Below are positions 7,491 through 16,990 of a stretch of DNA of 64,000 bases, piece by piece. Positions within the stretch are counted from its first letter, which is position 1; each line of letters begins with the position of its first letter. The stretch comes from Acetobacterium sp965140355 (GTDB taxonomy: Bacteria; Bacillota; Clostridia; Eubacteriales; Eubacteriaceae). Position numbers and translations under genes: made by a program. The notes under the pieces are model-generated. The model was not told the DNA's origin and made no database searches. It was given only the letters and a program-made list of their open reading frames with translations. The DNA lies in contig OZ223194.1 of the NCBI GenBank assembly GCA_965140355.1, forward strand, positions 434,001-498,000, in the 5' to 3' direction.

Positions 7491-10004
7491 TTAAACGCTG
7501 CTTTTTAAAAGCCGGTTCAATTTTTTTAGAATCGCCGTTCCACTCCGCGGGCATGGTATTACTTCAGCTTTCAACAATTTTTCATAAAGGTGACAAAAGC
7601 GGCTTAACGATTGCTCTTTTAACAGCTTGTCCTTCAAATTATCCGCCAATAAAAAACATGCTAAGGCCTTATATAAGGCTGTTTCCGTTTTTTCATCACT
7701 TTCAAGGGCCGGGATAATCCGCTGTCGAATAGCCAGATCAATCACTTCTTTTTCCGTAAATAAACCTTCTACCCCACTATTTATCCCAAATGCCAATATT
7801 TCATTTTTCCCCCGATATCCCATCGGCTGATCAAAAGCGCTTAATAGCTTTTGCACGTCATTCAGCAAATACATCAGTTTCTCCAAAATTTCCGGTAAAC
7901 CTTTTGCTTGTTTATGTATTTTAAAACTACTATTTTGCCATTCGCTTTCACCGCTGGGGCTGCCATAGTTGGGAAATACTGCAATCTCAACCTCCGGCAT
8001 TCGGATAGTATTTCCACTGTCAATAATCCGTAAGTCAACTGGAAAACTCCCACTTCCTTCATTAATAGTAGCAATAATATAGAAATTATCCGAAAAACGC
8101 AAATCACCATATTCTCTAAATGCCGCAACATCGGCGCCAAAATCTTCACGTGTTAGAAAGGGTTCCGGATTGCCATTAATCCCTTCTAGTAGTCGACGCA
8201 AGTAATCTGCCATTGGTGATTGATCGATTTCATCTAACAGCAAAAAATGCGGTTTATCCAGATTTTCTTTTGCGGTTTTTAACATCAATGTTACTGGTCC
8301 GGGGATGAAATGACCACGACTATCCAGATGACCCCAAAGCGGGGTTTCATCATTCCAGTGTTTTCCGACCAGAACCCGTTTAAATCGTCCATTTTCAGAA
8401 CTTGCTCCAATGGCCTCAGCAAAAAGTTGCGGAAAACTTGTTTTACCGCTGCCAACTCGACCTTTGATCATTACCAAAGGCTTTGATTTTATTGACAAAT
8501 AATAGCTTTTTATCAGTTCCGGTGAATAATAGTATCCTTTATTTCCCATTTTGGCCTGAATCAGCTGCAGATACGTCGGTAAATAATCGTTTTTCATCGG
8601 AACCTTGGTTAATGTTTCACTTCGCTTGTTTTCATCCGTTTCTTCAATCGGATTATTTTCGTCCGTCACAACGGTTTTTTTATTGCCAGCTTGTTCTTCC
8701 ATGATTGGCTTTGATAACGCCTCGTTTTCATCGGCACTCATTTCTTTATCGGCGACGACATCATCCGTTTGCTCGTGATTGTGATTTGGCTGCTCATCAT
8801 CGTAATCGGAATTTTTGTTAGACACCCGTTGTTCATTCATCACGGCGTCTACCACTTGAGACCCTTTCTCGTCGTTGTCCTGATCACTTGTGGCCGGAAG
8901 ACTTTCTGCTTCAAACTCAATCTCAACCATTTCTTCCGGAACCTCTTGATAATCAAGCTCCGGCGTTATTGTTTCTTTTTCCTGATCCAATAATAGCTGA
9001 TCCTGATTGGTCAAAACTTCGGCTACCTCATCTGAATGCCCTATTTCTTCCTCAACTTGATCGCTTGCCAGACAGTTTTGATACATTTTCCTAAAGTCTT
9101 CAAACTCCTCGGCCAACGCTAAATCTCCCGGCATCTCCGCTTCGGTATACTCCCGATAACAGACAATGCCGGAAACAAGTGTTGCATTGGCTAACAAAAC
9201 CTCTTTATGATCAGTTCGATATTTGCCGGTTTCCAGCTTTTTTCGATATTCAGCGGCTTTTTCGGAAAGTGTTCTAACCCCAACGCCAGCCGCCTCATAA
9301 ATAATCGCCAGATAAAGTTTCCTACTATCCATCGCCAAAATATAGGCCAGATAAAGTCCCGTTTCGGCACTGTTTTGAGTCTTCCGATCAACGACTTTAA
9401 CCCACGGTATCTCCGCCCATTGGGTATCACCGGCAAAACCTTGGACTTGATAATTTCCCGCCTTAATGGCTGCAAAATTTTCAATCACTTTGGGAATATC
9501 TTCGTTGATGATGTCTTTAAATGAAAAACGAAAATCTCTGGGATAATAATTCGGATATCCAACAATCCATTTTTTTAATAGCTCGTTTAGCGCCGTTTCC
9601 GTCGGTTGCTCATTTTTGACCGCAACCGCCACCATTTCGGCATGCTCACGATCACTTTGTCCATTTAAGGTCGTCATATTAACAACAAAGACGTCGTCCG
9701 TCTTTGTAATTTCAAGTTTTGGTATTTTCGCTTCGTCGCAACTCCCGTCAAACCACGACTCATGTTCAGGAAAGGCCTCACCCAGTTTTCGAATCAAAAC
9801 CTTACTCCATTTTAATTTTGTGTTTCCACCTTCAGTTTCCAAATAAGATGGATATTCGCGATTCTGGTAAATGATTGACAGACGCTCTCCTTCATTGCCA
9901 AAAAAACCGATTAACTCATTCGGGATTACCATTTCTGTTTTTATAAAATCAGATTTTTCTACTTTTTTTATCATTCGATCAGGTCCTAATAATTCCCAGC
10001 TCAT
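7491..10004 (-). CDS. McrB-like AAA+ ATPase with N-terminal MrcB_N (DUF3578)-like domain
   Basis: An 837-residue protein in three parts. The N-terminal ~300 residues include a segment (WAEIPWVKVVD ... GLYLAYILAMD ... LYLAIIYE, about 190-245) that looks like the MrcB_N/DUF3578 domain. Residues ~320-475 are an acidic, low-complexity linker. The C-terminal AAA+ domain has Walker A GRVGSGKTS (about 515), Walker B HFLLLDEIDQ (about 590) and an IIATINEGSG sensor segment. The usual McrB arginine-finger stretch (ALRRRF-like) is replaced by DLRIIDSGNTI. There is no McrC nuclease gene beside it. It may be a modified-DNA recognition or remodelling ATPase, but the role is unknown. Confidence 0.75.
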   Translation of the reverse strand: MSWELLGPDRMIKKVEKSDFIKTEMVIPNELIGFFGNEGERLSIIYQNREYPSYLETEGGNTKLKWSKVLIRKLGEAFPEHESWFDGSCDEAKIPKLEITKTDDVFVVNMTTLNGQSDREHAEMVAVAVKNEQPTETALNELLKKWIVGYPNYYPRDFRFSFKDIINEDIPKVIENFAAIKAGNYQVQGFAGDTQWAEIPWVKVVDRKTQNSAETGLYLAYILAMDSRKLYLAIIYEAAGVGVRTLSEKAAEYRKKLETGKYRTDHKEVLLANATLVSGIVCYREYTEAEMPGDLALAEEFEDFRKMYQNCLASDQVEEEIGHSDEVAEVLTNQDQLLLDQEKETITPELDYQEVPEEMVEIEFEAESLPATSDQDNDEKGSQVVDAVMNEQRVSNKNSDYDDEQPNHNHEQTDDVVADKEMSADENEALSKPIMEEQAGNKKTVVTDENNPIEETDENKRSETLTKVPMKNDYLPTYLQLIQAKMGNKGYYYSPELIKSYYLSIKSKPLVMIKGRVGSGKTSFPQLFAEAIGASSENGRFKRVLVGKHWNDETPLWGHLDSRGHFIPGPVTLMLKTAKENLDKPHFLLLDEIDQSPMADYLRRLLEGINGNPEPFLTREDFGADVAAFREYGDLRFSDNFYIIATINEGSGSFPVDLRIIDSGNTIRMPEVEIAVFPNYGSPSGESEWQNSSFKIHKQAKGLPEILEKLMYLLNDVQKLLSAFDQPMGYRGKNEILAFGINSGVEGLFTEKEVIDLAIRQRIIPALESDEKTETALYKALACFLLADNLKDKLLKEQSLSRFCHLYEKLLKAEVIPCPRSGTAILKKLNRLLKSSV

Positions 10005-10048
10005 TTCTACAACCTTTCTTTTATTCTGTATCTAGCAATGCCTCTCAA

Positions 10049-10630
10049 CTATTCCTTTTCTTTTTTAGCATCCGATTCTTTTTTTTCGGCTTCCCGTTTT
10101 AACAACGTTGCTTCTTTTAATTGCCATTCATTGCGCATTTCGATTTTTAGTTTTTCCTGCTCATCTTCGTATTCTTTCCGTTTTTGATATAAAGCCGCCA
10201 ATTCTTTTGGCATCACTGCTTTTTCATCCGCGGCTAAGGTACTCCCGGTTACATTCATAAAATATAACCGTTCTCCCGGTCCCTGAAATTCAACAAAATA
10301 AATACTCTGGTTTTTATCTAACATCAATGTTCCATCCTGCACCATAACCTGAAGCGATGACCCTAATATTGAAGCCTTCACACAAGCGGTTGTCCAGCCG
10401 GTAAATTTCATGCCATCATACTTCGGCATCAAGTGATTCAACTTAGCAAAAAACTCTTTTTCTAAACGCCAGTCATCATTAATCGAAATAACTACTGCCG
10501 CCGTTCTTTCCGGAATTTGAAGGTGTACAAAACCGTCTTTTAAGCGGGTTTGCTTGACATATTGCCGAACACTCTTGGTAATATCAATAAGTTGTTCACT
10601 ACTTGTTATTTGAATTTTGTTGGTTTCCAT
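10049..10630 (-). CDS. YjbQ (UPF0047)-like protein with charged C-terminal coiled coil
   Basis: A 193-residue protein. Residues ~10-130 follow the YjbQ/UPF0047 pattern: GFVHLQIPERTAAVVI near the start, then KASILGSSLQVMVQDGTLML and IYFVEFQGPGERLYFM. The family's HTTA and WQ motifs are replaced by ERTA and NQ, so the thiamine-phosphate synthase activity proposed for YjbQ is unlikely. Residues ~140-193 are a long Lys/Glu-rich helix. GGGAG precedes the ATG. It lies 44 bases upstream of the McrB-like gene on the same strand, so they form a two-gene unit. The YjbQ relation is my reading and is not certain. Confidence 0.6.
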   Translation of the reverse strand: METNKIQITSSEQLIDITKSVRQYVKQTRLKDGFVHLQIPERTAAVVISINDDWRLEKEFFAKLNHLMPKYDGMKFTGWTTACVKASILGSSLQVMVQDGTLMLDKNQSIYFVEFQGPGERLYFMNVTGSTLAADEKAVMPKELAALYQKRKEYEDEQEKLKIEMRNEWQLKEATLLKREAEKKESDAKKEKE

Positions 10631-10947
10631 CGCAACTCCCTATTTTTTTGATTGTCATCCGATATTCTTTATTTTTTGGGGTATATCCCCCATTATAAAC
10701 GATTCAATAAAAAAAAACAAAAACATATCCATCGATATGATATAAATATTTGCCCCTCGAAAATTTATCTAGGAGACACCAAATTGATGTGTTAAAATAA
10801 GATTTGATAACTCATAACGGTAATAGTTAAAAAGTTGTACCTGAAGATTCTCCATAACGGGACATTTTTAGTAACAATTAATCATAATTATTCCCTCTTT
10901 ATCATTTAAACTTACCTAAACGTTGTTAACCATGAAAGGAATCATTT
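10631..10947. other. Divergent intergenic region
   Basis: These 317 AT-rich bases separate the leftward YjbQ-like/McrB-like unit from the rightward CmpB-like gene. I see no gene. A GTGTTAAAATAAG stretch near 10790 resembles the extended -10 in front of the CBS gene and may start rightward transcription; a -35 is not clear. Confidence 0.4.
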
Positions 10948-11772
10948 ATGTATTATACGCTCAGTCTACTTTTTGTTTATTTTTTTATTTACGCCGTCAT
11001 CGGGTGGATGTGTGAAGTTGTTTATTGCTCCATTCCCGAAAAGAAATTTATCAACCGCGGCTTTTTAAATGGTCCCTATTGCCCCATTTATGGGGTAGGT
11101 GCCCTGATTATTATTACCTTTTTAATGCCCTATGTCAGTGATCCCATCCTGGTTTTTTTTATCGGTGTTATTTTAACCAGCACCTTAGAATACATCACCA
11201 GTTGGGGAATGGAAAAACTTTTCCATGCCAAGTGGTGGGACTATTCCGACCATAAATTTAATATTAACGGTCGTGTCTGTTTATTGAACTCATTACTTTT
11301 TGGCATCTTGTGTGTTGTGCTGATGTATCTTGTCCATCCGATTGTTAATGATCTCGTAAAAAGCTTTTCACCTTTCTTAATCCAAGTCGCAGCTACCGTT
11401 GCTGCCGTTATTTTTATCAGTGATCTTGTTGAATCAACCCGCGAAACAGTTTCCTTTAATAAAAAACTGACCAGTGTTTATGAAGCCACTGCTGAACTTA
11501 AAGACAATTTAAAAGAAAAAGGCATTACCACAGCCCATGAAGTTACTGCTAAAGTTCGTGATTTAAGAGATGACACCCTCGCGGATGCTAAAGATTCAGC
11601 CCACCAGTTAATTGATTCGCTGACCAACCGCATTACCGAAACAAAAAAAATCAACCGCTATTCGCACCGTCGAATTATGAACGCTTTCCCTAAAATGGCT
11701 CATCAATATCACCAGAACGCCCTGGAACTCTATAAAGCCTACATGGATAAAAACAAAGCTCCTAAAAACTGA
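10948..11772 (+). CDS. CmpB-like membrane protein (putative ABC transporter type IV family, PF06541)
   Basis: A 274-residue protein whose first ~165 residues contain four to five membrane segments and the signature of the CmpB family: IGWMCEVVYCSI, FINRGFLNGPYCPIYGVG and LEYITSWGMEKLFHAKWWDYS. The C-terminal ~100 residues are soluble and helical (repeated KxxLKEKG/TAHEVTAKVRDL type segments). The family is called a putative ABC permease but no ATPase is nearby and transport is unproven. AAAGGA precedes the ATG. The next gene follows after 77 bases on the same strand and has its own strong site. Confidence 0.8.
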   Translation: MYYTLSLLFVYFFIYAVIGWMCEVVYCSIPEKKFINRGFLNGPYCPIYGVGALIIITFLMPYVSDPILVFFIGVILTSTLEYITSWGMEKLFHAKWWDYSDHKFNINGRVCLLNSLLFGILCVVLMYLVHPIVNDLVKSFSPFLIQVAATVAAVIFISDLVESTRETVSFNKKLTSVYEATAELKDNLKEKGITTAHEVTAKVRDLRDDTLADAKDSAHQLIDSLTNRITETKKINRYSHRRIMNAFPKMAHQYHQNALELYKAYMDKNKAPKN

Positions 11773-11849
11773 CACTAAATTATCCGAGTAATTAATTCAT
11801 CGGTTTTAAACAATTACGCAAATGACTATTTCTTAAGGAGGTCATTGTT

Positions 11850-12698
11850 ATGTTATATCACAGCGAACTGAATTTAATCAGTCAGCTGGTCGCCTTGGAT
11901 CTGCCCGCTGCCCCATCGCTCCTGCCCGACTATACGGTGGCCGACATGGTCGCTGCATTATTGCCCGAAGTCGCACGGCTTCAAGGTGATTGCGCGATGT
12001 CTTCCGCGGAGTGGCGGCAATCACTGCGCTTAATCCAAGCCAATACCACCTTAACCGCACTAAAAATTCTTGCCTATACCAACCAACCAGATAGTGGTCT
12101 TGTTGGTTATTGTTTTTCCGGTCCCAGTCCGGATACCGGTATTATTGCTTTTCGCGGTACCACCGGGATTGGTTGGATTGACAACTTTAAAGGGGCTTTT
12201 TTGACCGACACCCCGCAGCAATTAAAAGCGCTGGCATTTTTTCAACAAGTCGATGCTACTTTCAAGTTTAATCACTACATCATGACTGGCCATTCAAAAG
12301 GTGGCAATAATAGCCAGTATCTTACGATCGTTTATGGTGATAAAATCGACCTGTGTGTGACCTTCAACAGCCAGGGCTTTTCAACCGAATTCATCCGTAA
12401 ATATGATCAGGAAATCACCTACAATCGCAATAAAATAATCGCTTATGAATCAGCCTGGGATATCGTCAACATTCTTTTAAACAGTATCGCCGGCAAACGC
12501 ATTGTCGTTGGCAATGAATCCAAGCTCCCCCATCAAAACCATCCCCCTAACCGTTTGCTTGATCGCAGTGGGGCAATCCGAAATCTGGACATTCGTCACC
12601 CCTTTTATACCAACTTGCAAAATTTTACTGTCAATATCACCGGGCTTGCATCAAAAGCTAAACAACAATTTGATAAAAACAAAACAACTAAAAAATAA
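11850..12698 (+). CDS. Mbeg1-like (DUF2974) alpha/beta hydrolase
   Basis: A 282-residue predicted serine hydrolase. The nucleophile elbow is GHSKGG (about residue 149), preceded by an FRGTTG segment typical of lipase-class-3-like folds; the lysine after the catalytic serine and the GGNNSQYL continuation are characteristic of the DUF2974/Mbeg1 group. No signal peptide is visible, so it is probably cytoplasmic. AAGGAGG lies just before the ATG. Substrate unknown. GC content rises in its first 150 bases compared with the neighbours. Confidence 0.82.
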   Translation: MLYHSELNLISQLVALDLPAAPSLLPDYTVADMVAALLPEVARLQGDCAMSSAEWRQSLRLIQANTTLTALKILAYTNQPDSGLVGYCFSGPSPDTGIIAFRGTTGIGWIDNFKGAFLTDTPQQLKALAFFQQVDATFKFNHYIMTGHSKGGNNSQYLTIVYGDKIDLCVTFNSQGFSTEFIRKYDQEITYNRNKIIAYESAWDIVNILLNSIAGKRIVVGNESKLPHQNHPPNRLLDRSGAIRNLDIRHPFYTNLQNFTVNITGLASKAKQQFDKNKTTKK

Positions 12699-12744
12699 AA
12701 ACGCGTCCCTTATCAATGATTACTCATCGCTAAGGGACACGTTT
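12698..12744. terminator. Bidirectional terminator
   Basis: A stem of 13 pairs with one mismatch (AAACG-C-GTCCCTTA with TAAGGGAC-A-CGTTT) lies between the convergent Mbeg1-like and AI-2E genes, with A-rich and T-rich flanks on both sides. Confidence 0.75.
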
Positions 12745-12767
12745 CTTTATATTACCAACTTTTTAAT

Positions 12768-13946
12768 TTAGTTTATTGCTTCCATTTTTTCAATGCGTTT
12801 GTTAGTTATTTCTCTAAACACGGCATAAAATACAGCAAAACCGGGAATTCCCAGAACGATTCCCAGAAAACCAAATAAGCTACCGCCGATAATCATCCCA
12901 ATTAACACCCAGAGACCCGATAATCCAATCGATCCCCCTACAACCCGCGGATAAATAATATTGCTTTCAACCTGCTGTAACGCAATAATATATATCACAA
13001 AGATCAAACAATATAAAGGATTTACCACTAAAAGAATAAAACCGCTGGGAACAGCACCTAAAAAAGCACCAAAAACAGGAATCACGCTGGTCGCCCCCAC
13101 CAAAACACCGATTAACAAAGCATAGGGAATTTGTAGTATCGCTAGTCCGACGGTACATAAAGTTCCCAAAATAAAAGCTTCGGTAATTTGGCCGGCGATA
13201 AAACCATGAAATACCTGATTCGCAGTCACACTAACATCTTTGATAAAATCGGCCCGGTCTTTTCTCACATAGGCATAAATCAACTTATCTTTTAGCGCTA
13301 ATAGTCGTTCTTTGTCGGCCAATAAATAAATCGATATCACAATTCCCATCAATGCATTAAAGACACCGACGGTAATACTTTTAGTGGCATTAAATATTTC
13401 TGGCACAGAATTGAGTAAAAGGTTACCAAATTGTTCAATCAAGGTGTCCCATTGAGCGGTAATATCATTCCATAAACTCTCCGGTAAATTGAAAAACGCC
13501 AGCAACTGATCGATGAGCGAGTTAAAAGAATCGACATACCCCGGAAGTTTAATCATTAAGGTATCCACACTGGCACTCACTTGTGGAATAACAAAAACGA
13601 TAATTCCACTGATGATACCAAGCACTAACACATATGTTAAGGTGATCGCAATCATCCTTTTGCCTTTATTGATATCCCGATTGCGTTTATTTTTAAAATG
13701 ATTCATAAAACTTAAGACGTGAATCTCAATAAACGCCATTGGAATATTTAGAATAAAGGCAATCCCCAAAGCAATCAGTATCGGGGTAATGATGTTCATA
13801 ATCAATCCCAGATAACCAACCAAACCATCGAGATTTTGTAATGCCACTAACAGACAAATTCCAAATGTTATCAAAAACAAATGATTTCTGAATGTTTTAT
13901 CGGTCATCTCTCGATTTGTTTTTTTTTCGTTTTCCTTATTTTCCAC
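12768..13946 (-). CDS. AI-2E family transporter (PF01594)
   Basis: A 392-residue membrane protein with about eight hydrophobic segments and the family signature near the end (PRVVGGSIGLSGLWVLIG, then GFLGIVLGIPGFAVF). Family members include the AI-2 exporter TqsA and Na+/H+-type antiporters, so the substrate is open. Translation seems to start at GTG (13946), after AAGG. A second paralogue lies at 45878-47098. Its neighbour downstream on the other strand is convergent, so it stands alone. Confidence 0.87.
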   Translation of the reverse strand: MENKENEKKTNREMTDKTFRNHLFLITFGICLLVALQNLDGLVGYLGLIMNIITPILIALGIAFILNIPMAFIEIHVLSFMNHFKNKRNRDINKGKRMIAITLTYVLVLGIISGIIVFVIPQVSASVDTLMIKLPGYVDSFNSLIDQLLAFFNLPESLWNDITAQWDTLIEQFGNLLLNSVPEIFNATKSITVGVFNALMGIVISIYLLADKERLLALKDKLIYAYVRKDRADFIKDVSVTANQVFHGFIAGQITEAFILGTLCTVGLAILQIPYALLIGVLVGATSVIPVFGAFLGAVPSGFILLVVNPLYCLIFVIYIIALQQVESNIIYPRVVGGSIGLSGLWVLIGMIIGGSLFGFLGIVLGIPGFAVFYAVFREITNKRIEKMEAIN

Positions 13947-14025
13947 CCTTACACCACCCTTTTTTAATGATTTATTATAGCATGCTTTAATTTAGTATTG
14001 CTTGTGTAAATTCTATCGCTTTAAT

Positions 14026-14053
14026 TAAAAAAACACTGCTTTTACGGCAATGC
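14026..14053 (-). terminator. Rho-independent terminator
   Basis: Minus-strand stem GCATTGC/GCAGTGT (two G-T pairs) with a CGTAAAA loop, followed by seven Ts. It ends the DUF4870 gene. Confidence 0.65.
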
Positions 14054-14079
14054 TTTTTGATCCACACAATTAATCTAAA

Positions 14080-14421
14080 CTAATACGATTTAATCAAATT
14101 GATCTGACCGATATATGGAATTGGCTTAACTTCCAGTTGAATCACATTAATAATCCCATAAATAGCAAAGCCCAAAAAAGCCATCGGAGCAACATTAAAA
14201 ATAATTAAAGCCATGATCCATCCTACAATGGGAATCATGCCACTGACCGCGCCAATCGCCATTAAGGCCAGATATGCCAAAAAAAGGATTAACCCCTGAT
14301 TCGTATGATACTGGACAAAACGGTTACCTTTTCCGAAAAATATCGGAATCAGAAAAATAATGTAAGCCATAATCGCCATTACCCGGCCTTCTTCCGCTTC
14401 TTGTTTATCAATATTATCCAT
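14080..14421 (-). CDS. DUF4870-like small membrane protein
   Basis: A 113-residue protein with three membrane helices (about residues 14-30, 44-66 and 68-95). The YIIFLIPIFFGKGNRFVQYH pattern with the HTNQG turn matches the DUF4870/Tic20-like family, whose function is unknown. GAGGAAAAG precedes the ATG at 14421. It is transcribed alone, with its own terminator. Confidence 0.75.
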   Translation of the reverse strand: MDNIDKQEAEEGRVMAIMAYIIFLIPIFFGKGNRFVQYHTNQGLILFLAYLALMAIGAVSGMIPIVGWIMALIIFNVAPMAFLGFAIYGIINVIQLEVKPIPYIGQINLIKSY

Positions 14422-14639
14422 TTTCTTTTCCTCCTGTTCGTAATATCTTCAGGCCATCATTAGAACAACACCTAGACTTCATGCTAAATTTTAGAGTGAT
14501 TAGATCGAATTTAATCCCGTCATTACGATCCTCACGATGTCTACATGATAGCATGGTAAAAGTTCAATGGTCAATTGATATTTAGAATTATCCCGTTCGT
14601 ATTGAGTCACAAATCATTTTTTATAATTTTGTCAAGATC

Positions 14640-14666
14640 AAAAAAGAAACGCTGAATCAGCGTTTC
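14640..14666 (-). terminator. Terminator of typA
   Basis: A 10-bp perfect stem (GAAACGCTGA/TCAGCGTTTC) with a one-base centre, followed on the minus strand by six Ts. Located just after the typA stop. Confidence 0.82.
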
Positions 14667-14674
14667 GATGATGC

Positions 14675-16489
14675 TTAGCGAGAACTTCTTTTTCGTTCTA
14701 ACTCGCCTAAGACTTTTTTTCTGATCCGAATATCAGTGGGTGTCAGTTCCACTAATTCGTCATCGTTAATAAATTCTAAAGCTTGTTCTAATGTCATAAT
14801 TCGAGGTTCAACCAATTTTAACGCTTCATCCGTACCGGAAGAGCGGACATTGGTCATTTTTTTATTTTTGGTCGGATTAACCGTCATGTCATCACTACGG
14901 TTATTGATTCCAATAATCATTCCTTCGTAAACCTTTGTTCCGGCAGTAACCAGCAGCTCACCGCGATCACTTAAATTAAAGAGTGAATAAGCCATGGTTT
15001 CGCCGCTGAATTGGGAAATCAAAACCCCATTTAAACGTTGTGGAATCTCACCTTTATGTTCTTCAAAAGCAGAAAAACGGCGAACCATCGTCCCTTCACC
15101 ATGAGTATCATTGATAAATTCACTTTGGTAACCCAATAACCCTCGGGTTGGTACAAAAAATTCCATTCTGGTCCAGTCATCTTCATTGTACATGCTCTCC
15201 ATTCGACCTTTTCGAATGTTAAGTTTAGAAATGACTGCTCCAGAGTATTTTTCCGGAACGGATATAATCACTAGTTCCACCGGTTCCAACAGCTTGCCTT
15301 TGTCATCACGATGCATGATTACTTCAGGTTTTGATACCGCCACTTCATAACCTTCTCGACGCATGTTTTCAAGTAAAATCGACAGATGTAACTCACCACG
15401 TCCCGATACTTTAAAACCATCGGTTGTGTCCTCCAGGTCTTCAACTAATAAGCCCACATTTACTTCAAGCTCTTTTTCCAGTCGGGCCCGAATATGTCGT
15501 GTCGTTACAAATTTACCAGAATCTCCGGCAAACGGTGATTTGTTGACCAGAAAATTCATCGAAAGCGTTGGTTGTTCGATCTCAATTAACTCCATCGGCT
15601 GAACCTGATTAATTTCGCCGATCGTTTCCCCGATCGAGATATCCGGAATTCCAGAGATCACCACAATATCGCCAGCCTGTGCTTCTTTGACTTCGACCCG
15701 GGCTAAACCACGGTAAACAAAAACCTGATTAATTTTTACTTTTTTAAAGGTCCCATCGGTTTTGCAGATTTCAAGTTGTTCGCCCGCATGAATGGTCCCG
15801 GAATATACTTTACCAATCCCCAAACGGCCAATGTAGTCATCATAAGCCAATGAAGAAACTTGCATTTGCAAAGGTTCCAGACTTAAATCATCCTGCAGAC
15901 CGACATGTTCAACGATAGTTTCAAAAAGCGGAGCTAAATCAACGCCTTCATCGGCCATATCGCGAATGGCAATACCTTCTTTAGCAATCCCGTAAAGCAC
16001 CGGAAAATCTAATTGTTTATCATTGGCTTTCAGATCAACAAATAAATCAAAGACCATATCAACTACTTCTTCGGCCCGTTGATCCTTTTTATCGATTTTA
16101 TTGATAAAAAGAATCGGATTCAAACCTTTTTCAAGGGATTTATTGAGTACAAACCGTGTCTGTGGCATTGGACCTTCACTCGAGTCAACGAGAAGAACAA
16201 CCGTATCGACGGTTTTTAAAATTCGTTCAACCTCTGATGAAAAGTCAGCATGACCGGGGGTATCGACGATATTAATTTTAATATCTTTATACATAATGGA
16301 ACAGTTCTTGGAGTAGATGGTAATTCCGCGTTCACGTTCAAGGTCATTGCTGTCCATTACGCAGTCCACGACCTCCTGATTTTCTCTAAAAACATTGCTT
16401 TGTCCTAAAAGGGCATCTACCAATGTAGATTTTCCGGCATCGACATGGGCGATGACAGCAATGTTAATAATAGGTTGTTTGTTATTCAT
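14675..16489 (-). CDS. typA: Ribosome-associated GTPase TypA/BipA
   Basis: A 604-residue translational GTPase related to EF-G that acts in ribosome assembly and stress adaptation. The G motifs are clear: AHVDAGKST (residues ~14-22), DTPGHADF (~77) and NKID (~131). They are followed by the EF-Tu-like domain 2, EF-G-like domains III and V, and the TypA-specific C-terminal domain. The length matches the family. It has its own terminator; the gap to rpsI also carries a terminator, so it is a single transcription unit. Confidence 0.96.
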   Translation of the reverse strand: MNNKQPIINIAVIAHVDAGKSTLVDALLGQSNVFRENQEVVDCVMDSNDLERERGITIYSKNCSIMYKDIKINIVDTPGHADFSSEVERILKTVDTVVLLVDSSEGPMPQTRFVLNKSLEKGLNPILFINKIDKKDQRAEEVVDMVFDLFVDLKANDKQLDFPVLYGIAKEGIAIRDMADEGVDLAPLFETIVEHVGLQDDLSLEPLQMQVSSLAYDDYIGRLGIGKVYSGTIHAGEQLEICKTDGTFKKVKINQVFVYRGLARVEVKEAQAGDIVVISGIPDISIGETIGEINQVQPMELIEIEQPTLSMNFLVNKSPFAGDSGKFVTTRHIRARLEKELEVNVGLLVEDLEDTTDGFKVSGRGELHLSILLENMRREGYEVAVSKPEVIMHRDDKGKLLEPVELVIISVPEKYSGAVISKLNIRKGRMESMYNEDDWTRMEFFVPTRGLLGYQSEFINDTHGEGTMVRRFSAFEEHKGEIPQRLNGVLISQFSGETMAYSLFNLSDRGELLVTAGTKVYEGMIIGINNRSDDMTVNPTKNKKMTNVRSSGTDEALKLVEPRIMTLEQALEFINDDELVELTPTDIRIRKKVLGELERKRSSR

Positions 16490-16525
16490 AAATTCCTGCT
16501 TTCTTAATTTACTAGTTTAACACTG

Positions 16526-16556
16526 AAAAGTCCTGCAACATTGAATGTCGCAGGAC
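16526..16556 (-). terminator. Terminator of the rplM-rpsI unit
   Basis: Minus-strand stem GTCCTGC/GCAGGAC, extended by ACATT/AATGT in the loop, followed by TTTTC. It lies between rpsI and typA. Confidence 0.75.
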
Positions 16557-16574
16557 CTTGTAAAAAGTCTGATA

Positions 16575-16967
16575 TTAACGTTTTGAAAACTGTGGAGCAC
16601 GACGGGCTTTTTTGAGACCGTATTTTTTTCTTTCAACCATTCGAGAATCTCGAGTTAAGTAACCGGCACGTTTAAGTGCGGGTCGCAGGTTGATGTCAGC
16701 TTCAAGCAACGCACGGGAAATCCCATGTCGGATTGCTCCGGCTTGACCAGTAAAACCACCACCGTGAACATTGACAATTACATCAAATGTATCCCGAGTT
16801 TCGGTTAATGTTAATGGTTGTCTTGCGATAACTTTTAGTGTTTCCATTCCGAAAAATTCATCAATGTCGCGTCCATTAATAATAAATTTTCCACTCCCTG
16901 GTAATAATCGAACTCGGGCAACTGAAGTTTTTCTTCGTCCAGTTCCAAAATATTGTACTTTAGCCAT
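16575..16967 (-). CDS. rpsI: 30S ribosomal protein S9
   Basis: A 130-residue S9. The start AKVQYFGTGRRKTSVARVRL and the terminal KKARRAPQFSKR, whose last Lys-Arg reaches the P-site tRNA, are diagnostic. AAGGAGG precedes the ATG. It follows rplM by 23 bases, the usual L13-S9 pair, and ends the unit at a terminator. Confidence 0.97.
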   Translation of the reverse strand: MAKVQYFGTGRRKTSVARVRLLPGSGKFIINGRDIDEFFGMETLKVIARQPLTLTETRDTFDVIVNVHGGGFTGQAGAIRHGISRALLEADINLRPALKRAGYLTRDSRMVERKKYGLKKARRAPQFSKR

Positions 16968-16990
16968 TCTCTATTTCCTCCTTCTCAGCA

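Noticed and set aside
7627..9846. Open frames opposite or alternate to the McrB-like gene
   Set aside because: They are shadows of a long, well-supported gene and have no ribosome binding sites or recognisable domains.
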